Positions 59,323 through 64,000 of a stretch of DNA of 64,000 nt are shown here, piece by piece (positions within the stretch are counted from its first letter, which is position 1; each line of letters opens with the position of its first letter). Made by a program: the position numbers and the translations under genes. The notes beneath the pieces were generated by a model that searched no databases, was not told the DNA's origin, and saw only the letters and a program-made list of their open reading frames with translations. Origin of the DNA: JAGWBD01 sp965220615. Its GTDB lineage: Bacteria > Chloroflexota > Anaerolineae > Aggregatilineales > Phototrophicaceae. The DNA is taken from positions 2,108,001 to 2,172,000 of the forward strand of contig CBDCQL010000002.1 in the NCBI GenBank assembly GCA_965220615.1, given 5' to 3'.

Positions 59323-59357
59323 AAAAAAAGACCGGGCGGGAATTGTCTCCCGCCCGG
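59323..59357 (-). terminator. Intrinsic terminator of the sugar ABC operon
   Basis: On the minus strand CCGGGCGGGA and TCCCGCCCGG (59348-59357 and 59332-59341) form a perfect 10-bp stem with a 6-base loop. It is followed by TCTTTTTTT. It starts 11 bases after the solute-binding gene stop and is the clearest rho-independent terminator in the window. It separates the sugar operon from the sulfatase. Confidence 0.9.
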
Positions 59358-59367
59358 ACGCGAAGGA

Positions 59368-60642
59368 TTAGCCGCTGACGGCCTCCTCAAGGCCTTCCAT
59401 CATCAGTTCGACGGCGTCCTCGGCCGTGATTTCGCCCAGCAGCACGCGCTGGAAGTTGGGCAGCACCACGTTGCGCTCCCAACCAGGACCGCCGGGGAAG
59501 CGTGTGGGCGGGCCCACCTCATCCACCGTCGCCACAGCCGCCGCGTAGAGCGGATTGGACTGTACGCGCTCGTCTTCGGCCACCAGCGCCGAGGACGGGA
59601 AGTAGCCGGTCAGTTCAAGGAAGTCGACCTGGGTGTTGATGTCCGCCCAGTAGCTGATCCACTCCCAGGAGGCGTCCTCTTCCCCGTCGCCGGGCATCGA
59701 GATGCCGTTGTAACTGGGCGTCGCCGAGGCGATCTGTTTTTCCGGGCCATGGGGCCGCAGGGCTGTCGAGAACGTGCCTTCGTCACCCAGCACGGTGCGC
59801 ATCTCGGCCAGCGAGCCCGTGTGGTGCCAGAGCATGGCCGTCTGGCCGGTCTGGAAGGCTTCCATCAACTGGCGGAAGCTGTCGTTGGCGACGCTGGGCG
59901 GCACGGCGCCGTGCACGGTGTGCAGGTCCGTGTACCAGCGCAGGGCCTCGACCGCCTTGTCGAAGTCCATCGCCGGCTGGCCCATGTCGTCGATGATCGG
60001 CGAGCCGAAGGATTCGATGACCTTGACCACGAAGCCCTGGCCGCCGTTGCCGCCGCGCATGCCGAAGCCGTAACGGCCGTTGTCCGCATCGGTCATGGCG
60101 ATGGCTGCCTCGGTAAAGGCCTCCCAGGTCGTGGGCGGGTCCAGCCCGGCTTCCTCGAACCAGTCGGCGCGGTAGTACATCCAGTCCACGAACATGAAGC
60201 TGGGCACGCCGTAAATGGCGCCGTCGATGGTGGCGCCGTCCCAGCGGTCCGCAGGAATATTGTCCATCAGACCCGACTCGCTGACGCGGCCGGAGATGTC
60301 CTGCAGGCCGCCGATGGCCACCATGTCGGGGATGCGCGTGGGCGCGGCCATGGTGGTGTCCGGCGCCGCGTTGCCGACCACCGAGGTGGTGAACTTGGTC
60401 ATGAACTCACTGTTGGGCACGGTCAGGGGGTTGATGGTGATGTCCGGGTTGGCCTGGTGGAAATTCTCCAGCACCACCTCAAAGCCGGCGTGCACAAACT
60501 CGGCGATGAAGCCGTGCCAGTAGTCCACCGTGGGGTTGTCCTGCGCCAGCAGGCGGGCGGCGCCGGGCAGGGCGTTGCCCGCCAACGCGGCGCCGGCAGC
60601 GGCGCTCCCCTTCAGAAAGTCACGACGGGTGAGTTTCGACAT
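59368..60642 (-). CDS. Family 1 extracellular sugar-binding protein (CUT1 ABC importer), Tat-exported
   Basis: The 424-residue protein opens with a Tat signal (SKLTRRDFLKG, then an Ala/Gly-rich hydrophobic core). The mature part has the family 1 pattern: ITINPLTVPNSEFMTKF, a DAATIDG-like region (WDGATIDGAIYGVP), Trp-rich binding-cleft segments (WMYYRADWFEEAG) and TTWEAFTEAA. GGAGGG before ATG 60642 sets the start. It feeds the two permeases encoded downstream in the window (60674-62492), transcribed ahead of it. Confidence 0.92.
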   Translation of the reverse strand: MSKLTRRDFLKGSAAAGAALAGNALPGAARLLAQDNPTVDYWHGFIAEFVHAGFEVVLENFHQANPDITINPLTVPNSEFMTKFTTSVVGNAAPDTTMAAPTRIPDMVAIGGLQDISGRVSESGLMDNIPADRWDGATIDGAIYGVPSFMFVDWMYYRADWFEEAGLDPPTTWEAFTEAAIAMTDADNGRYGFGMRGGNGGQGFVVKVIESFGSPIIDDMGQPAMDFDKAVEALRWYTDLHTVHGAVPPSVANDSFRQLMEAFQTGQTAMLWHHTGSLAEMRTVLGDEGTFSTALRPHGPEKQIASATPSYNGISMPGDGEEDASWEWISYWADINTQVDFLELTGYFPSSALVAEDERVQSNPLYAAAVATVDEVGPPTRFPGGPGWERNVVLPNFQRVLLGEITAEDAVELMMEGLEEAVSG

Positions 60643-60673
60643 GTTTCCCTCCAATAAATGCTTGCGAACGACG

Positions 60674-61522
60674 TTAACCTTTCACTGCGCCCTGCATCAG
60701 GCCCCGCACCAGCGACTTTTGCGCCAGCACGAAGAACACGATGATGGGCAGGATGCTTATGATACCGCCCGCGCTCAGCAGCCCCCAGGGCAGGTTGAAT
60801 TCCTCGCCCACCAGCAGGTGCAGGCCGACCGGCCAGGTCTGTGAGGCCTCGTTGGTGGTGAACATCAGCGCGAAAAGAAACTCGTTCCAGGCGGCGATGG
60901 CCGTCAGCACGGCGGTGGCCGCCACGCCCGGCGCCGCCAGCGGCAACACCACGCGCACAATGGCGCCGGCCCGCGTCGCGCCGTCGATTCGGGCGGCGTC
61001 CTCCAGGTCCGGCGGGATGGCGTCGAAGAAGCCCTTCAGCATCCAGGTGGCGATTGGCAACAAAAAGGTCGTGTAGGCCAGTGCCAACCCGATGCGCGTA
61101 TTGAGCAGGTTCAGATTTCGCATGATGATGAAGAGCGGGATCAGCATCAGAACCATCGGGAACATGCGGATCAGCAGGAAGCCGACCAGCGCCGCGTTGC
61201 GCCCGGTGAAGCGGTAGCGCGAGAAGGCGTAGGCGGCGGAGGTACCCACCAGCAGGCAGAGCGAGACCGTCATCACCGTGATGACCACGCTGTTGCCGAA
61301 GAGCGTGACGAAGGACTTGCGGCTCCACAGTTCGAAGTAGTTCTCCAGGGTCGGGTTGTGCGGCAGATACTGCATTTCGGCGGTGATGACGTCCGTGTTC
61401 TGCTTGAGCGAGGTGAGCCCGGTCCAGACCAGCGGGAAGAGCGCGAAGATGCCGGCGAACACCAGGACGGTGGCCGTCAGAAAGCGGTACAGGCGTTGGG
61501 TGGCGCGAAACGAGAGTTGCAT
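60674..61522 (-). CDS. CUT1 sugar ABC importer permease (MalG/UgpE-like)
   Basis: The 282-residue protein has six transmembrane helices and the EAA loop (DLEDAARIDGATRAG). The MalG-type entry FPLVWTGLTSLKQNTD and the conserved AAWNEFLFALMF helix are present. It follows the MalF-like gene by one base (TGACATG), so the two are co-translated. Confidence 0.93.
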   Translation of the reverse strand: MQLSFRATQRLYRFLTATVLVFAGIFALFPLVWTGLTSLKQNTDVITAEMQYLPHNPTLENYFELWSRKSFVTLFGNSVVITVMTVSLCLLVGTSAAYAFSRYRFTGRNAALVGFLLIRMFPMVLMLIPLFIIMRNLNLLNTRIGLALAYTTFLLPIATWMLKGFFDAIPPDLEDAARIDGATRAGAIVRVVLPLAAPGVAATAVLTAIAAWNEFLFALMFTTNEASQTWPVGLHLLVGEEFNLPWGLLSAGGIISILPIIVFFVLAQKSLVRGLMQGAVKG

Positions 61523-61523
61523 G

Positions 61524-62492
61524 TCAGTCCCTGTCGACCCCGGCGACGCGCAGATAAATCAGCGTGAAGAAGATCAGGATGCCCAGCATCACCACCGACA
61601 GCGCGGCAGCGTAGCCGAAATCGAAGGCCGCGTAGGCCGTCTGGAAGGCGTAGAAGGAGAGCACGTGCGTCGCCAGGCCCGGCCCTCCGCCGGTGAGGAT
61701 GATCATCAGGTCCGGCGAATTGACTACGGCGATGGTGCGCAGGGTGATGGCCACCACGATGACCGGCAGCAGCAGCGGGATAGTGATGTGGCGGAAGCGC
61801 GAGAGCGCGTTGGCGCCGTCCACCGCCGCCGCCTCGTACATCTCCTGCGAGATGGACTGCAGGCCGGCCAGCAGCAGCAGGGCGAAAAAGGGGAAACCGC
61901 GCCACAGCCCTACCAGCAGGATGGCCGGCATGGCCGTCTCCGTGCGCGCGAACCAGGGCCAGTAACTCTCCAGCAGGCCCAGCTTCACCAGGATATCGTT
62001 GATCACGCCGAGGCGCGAATCGAGCAGTAGCGCCCACATGTGGCCGGCGACGACCGAGGGCATGAACCAGGGCATCAGGATCAACGTGCGCACCAGGCCG
62101 GCGCCGCGCACGGCCCGCTTCAGCGCCAGGGCGATGATCAGGCCCAGCGTGAAGGGATTGATCACGTTGAAGATGCCGAAGTAGGCCGTGTTGCGCAGCG
62201 ACAGCCAGAACTTCTCGTCGTCCAGCAGATCGATGAATTGCTGCAGGCCGACGAAGGGTTGGCCGCGCGCGGGCCGCAGCAGGTTGTACTCGTGCAGGCT
62301 GAGCCAGATGCCGGAGATGACGGGGTAGAAAATGACCACCGAGATGAGCAGAAAGCCCGGCAGCAGCATCAGCCAGGCCCAGTAACGCGTCTCGGAGATG
62401 CGACCGACCCAGCCGAAGATGTCGAGCCAGGCGGGCCAGTGGGAGCGCAGCAGGGAAAGTCCGCTGCGCCGCTCAGCAGGTGCGGCAGCCAT
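61524..62492 (-). CDS. CUT1 sugar ABC importer permease (MalF/UgpA-like)
   Basis: The 322-residue protein has a cytoplasmic N-terminus, six transmembrane helices, the MalF-type FVGLQQFIDLL periplasmic segment and the EAA loop (EMYEAAAVDGANALSRFRHI). It pairs with the MalG-like permease. No MalK-type ATPase lies nearby, so a shared ATPase elsewhere must power the transporter. Confidence 0.93.
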   Translation of the reverse strand: MAAAPAERRSGLSLLRSHWPAWLDIFGWVGRISETRYWAWLMLLPGFLLISVVIFYPVISGIWLSLHEYNLLRPARGQPFVGLQQFIDLLDDEKFWLSLRNTAYFGIFNVINPFTLGLIIALALKRAVRGAGLVRTLILMPWFMPSVVAGHMWALLLDSRLGVINDILVKLGLLESYWPWFARTETAMPAILLVGLWRGFPFFALLLLAGLQSISQEMYEAAAVDGANALSRFRHITIPLLLPVIVVAITLRTIAVVNSPDLMIILTGGGPGLATHVLSFYAFQTAYAAFDFGYAAALSVVMLGILIFFTLIYLRVAGVDRD

Positions 62493-62548
62493 AGGTGCTC
62501 AGGGATGATCCCGACGAATGTTCGACGATGCCCACATGCTGCAAAAGT

Positions 62549-63487
62549 CTAGTGCCAGGCGCGCAGGTCTGCCACAATGTCCTCGATCTGCGCGGAGATT
62601 TCCTGCGGTACGCGGGGGTTGAAGGGCGCGCCGTCCCCGGCGACCACGTCGCCGAAGCCCCCCAGGCGGATCGCCTCGGCCACCGCGGCGTAGTTCCAGG
62701 CGCGGCCGTTGACGAAGCGCAGCTGCTCCAGCGGGTCGATGAGCACCTCGACCTCGCGTGCCGCTGCATAATCGCCACAGCGTTGCGCGTTGTTGATGGC
62801 ATCCGAGGCGCGCGCGAAAACAATGTTGATGCCGGAGGTATGGCCGTGCGCGCCCAGTTGCGCCGCCGCCGTCGAACGGTCGCCCACGCCCCAGATGACG
62901 ATGCGGTCTGTGCCCACGCCCTCGACGAAGGCCGGTACGTCCCGCGCCTCCGTGCCGATCTTCACGCCCGCCACGTGCGGCGAGTCCTTCAGCAGGCGCA
63001 GAATCGCGTCGCGGTCGCGCGCGCTGCGATAGTAATAGAGGAAGCGCGCGCCGTGGCGCTCGCCGTAACAAGCCGTGAACTCCAGCAACTGCCCGTACAG
63101 TCCCTCGGGGCTGAAGGTGCCGGTCAGCGGCATGATCAGGAAGATATCGGGCGGCCGCGGCAGGGCCATCAGCTGATCGACGAAGTCGCCGGCCTGCGCC
63201 AGGGGGTTGGGCACCAGCGCGGCCAGCAACAGGCCCTCACTGCCCATCTGCTGCCCCGTGATATCTACCAGACGCAAGTGCTCTTCCGGCCGGATGTGAT
63301 GAACCAGGCTGGTGCCCGCCAGGCCGATGACCCGCGGTCGCCCGCCCGACAGATAATTGTTGGCCATCAGGTAATCGACGTTGCGCGCGTGGCCCTCATG
63401 GTCGATGCGGCCGCCATCGAAGGGGATCAGCGGGATGCTGTTGACGGAGTCGAGGGCGTCCAGCAGTTCCTTGTGCGAGAAAGCCAA
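62549..63487 (-). CDS. Dihydrodipicolinate synthase / N-acetylneuraminate lyase family aldolase
   Basis: The 312-residue TIM barrel has the family signature with the Schiff-base Lys in VAGVKIGTEA, the catalytic Tyr in a YYYRSA strand, and an N-terminal IPLIPFDGGRIDHEG typical of the family. The usual GxxGE motif is modified (GLAGTSLVHH), so it is likely not DapA proper but a sugar-acid aldolase or dehydratase. Its place beside the sugar importer supports a catabolic role. The start at 63487 follows the E2 gene by 12 bases on the same strand. Confidence 0.82.
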   Translation of the reverse strand: MAFSHKELLDALDSVNSIPLIPFDGGRIDHEGHARNVDYLMANNYLSGGRPRVIGLAGTSLVHHIRPEEHLRLVDITGQQMGSEGLLLAALVPNPLAQAGDFVDQLMALPRPPDIFLIMPLTGTFSPEGLYGQLLEFTACYGERHGARFLYYYRSARDRDAILRLLKDSPHVAGVKIGTEARDVPAFVEGVGTDRIVIWGVGDRSTAAAQLGAHGHTSGINIVFARASDAINNAQRCGDYAAAREVEVLIDPLEQLRFVNGRAWNYAAVAEAIRLGGFGDVVAGDGAPFNPRVPQEISAQIEDIVADLRAWH

Positions 63488-63499
63488 TTTGGGGCGACC

Positions 63500-64000
63500 T
63501 CAGGAACTTCCCGGCCAACCCAGCAGGGCCAGTGGTTTTTCCAGCAACTCGCGGAAGCGCTGCATGAAGGCCGCGCCCTCGGCGCCGTCGCTCACGCGGT
63601 GGTCGATGCTGATCGTCGCGCTCATGCGCTCCCCGGCGCTCAACCGGCCGTCCTCCCCCACCACCGGCACTTTCTGCGCCGCGCCGAAGGCCAGCACGCC
63701 GGCTTCCGGCGGGTTGATGACCGCGGCGAAATGGGAGACGCCCCAGGCGCCCAGGTTGCTGGTCGAGAAGGTCGCGCCCGTCAGGTCGCTGAGCTTGACG
63801 CGGCCTTCGCGCGCGCGCAGCGTCATGGCGCGGTTGTTCGCCGCCAGCTCGTCCAGGGGCACGCTGTCAGCGTCCTGCGCCACCACGTACATCAGGCCGG
63901 CGGCGGGCAGCGCCACTGCGATGCCGATGTTGATGCGCCGGTAACGAACGATGCGGTCGCCGTACCAGTGCGAATTCAGGTTGGGGAAATCGCGCAGGGT
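63500..64000 (-). CDS. 2-oxoacid dehydrogenase E2 (dihydrolipoamide acyltransferase), C-terminal part, truncated by the window edge
   Basis: The frame is open to the right edge, so its N-terminus with lipoyl and E3-binding domains is outside. The visible 166 residues are the end of the catalytic domain: LNSHWYGDRIVRYRRINIGI leads into the core, followed by TFSTSNLGAWG and the active-site IDHRVSDG (His and Asp). It forms the acyl-transferring core of a pyruvate or related dehydrogenase. E1 genes should lie upstream, beyond the window. Confidence 0.92.
   Translation of the reverse strand, partial: TLRDFPNLNSHWYGDRIVRYRRINIGIAVALPAAGLMYVVAQDADSVPLDELAANNRAMTLRAREGRVKLSDLTGATFSTSNLGAWGVSHFAAVINPPEAGVLAFGAAQKVPVVGEDGRLSAGERMSATISIDHRVSDGAEGAAFMQRFRELLEKPLALLGWPGSS

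Overview
The window is GC-rich bacterial chromosome, densely packed with genes on both strands. I infer a member of the Chloroflexota (Anaerolineae/Caldilinea-like). The grounds are a full-length MetH beside a fused homocysteine methyltransferase/MTHFR, an F420-type PPOX protein, a duplicated SWIM protein, a PriA with an enlarged N-terminal half, and many extended -10 promoters (TGnTAnnnT). No rRNA or marker phylogeny is available, so this placement is an inference.

Layout. 1-4670: the tail of a LamG-like protein, a SWIM zinc-finger protein, an orphan OppD/OppF ATPase pair and a membrane/SH3 protein. 4674-19860: mainly DNA maintenance and housekeeping (mutS2, sbcD, sbcC, priA) with a pentapeptide-repeat protein, an MFS transporter, tRNA-Gly, a SixA phosphatase, moaB, an M28 lipoprotein peptidase and a sugar isomerase. 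19860-22215: an AT-richer islet with a VapC-type toxin/antitoxin pair, a structured RNA resembling a SAM-I/SAM-IV riboswitch, a Fic gene and an array of five 24-bp palindromes. 22216-28130: methionine and one-carbon genes (metH, a small membrane protein, and the methyltransferase/MTHFR fusion). 28131-35424: a deleted acyltransferase relic, a PhyH-type dioxygenase, a CE15-like esterase, a ChlI/ChlD-type chelatase motor encoded across a -1 frameshift, an alpha carbonic anhydrase and a DUF262/HNH putative defence gene.

35581-44772: a heterodimeric ABC exporter, a peptidoglycan amidase, a glutaredoxin-like protein, then the translation cluster tRNA-Thr, tRNA-Tyr, tRNA-Thr, rpmG, tRNA-Trp, secE, nusG, rplK, rplA, followed by surE. 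44853-49749: two tandem L,D-transpeptidases, an SDR, a PPOX protein and two membrane proteins. 49933-64000: a catabolic region with an anaerobic sulfatase maturase, a complete peptide-type ABC importer, a polysaccharide deacetylase, a Cys-type sulfatase, a sugar ABC importer without its own ATPase, a DHDPS/NAL-family aldolase and the C-terminal part of a 2-oxoacid dehydrogenase E2. Together these suggest uptake and desulfation of sulfated glycans or other organosulfates.

The strongest observations are: (1) a chelatase gene with slippery A9 run, upstream SD-like sequence and downstream hairpin, all positioned for -1 frameshifting; (2) a SAM-riboswitch-like RNA separated from metH by an AT-rich Fic gene; (3) the palindrome array directly upstream of metH, with alternating 30/40-bp spacing; (4) an SbcD homologue with two substituted metal ligands.
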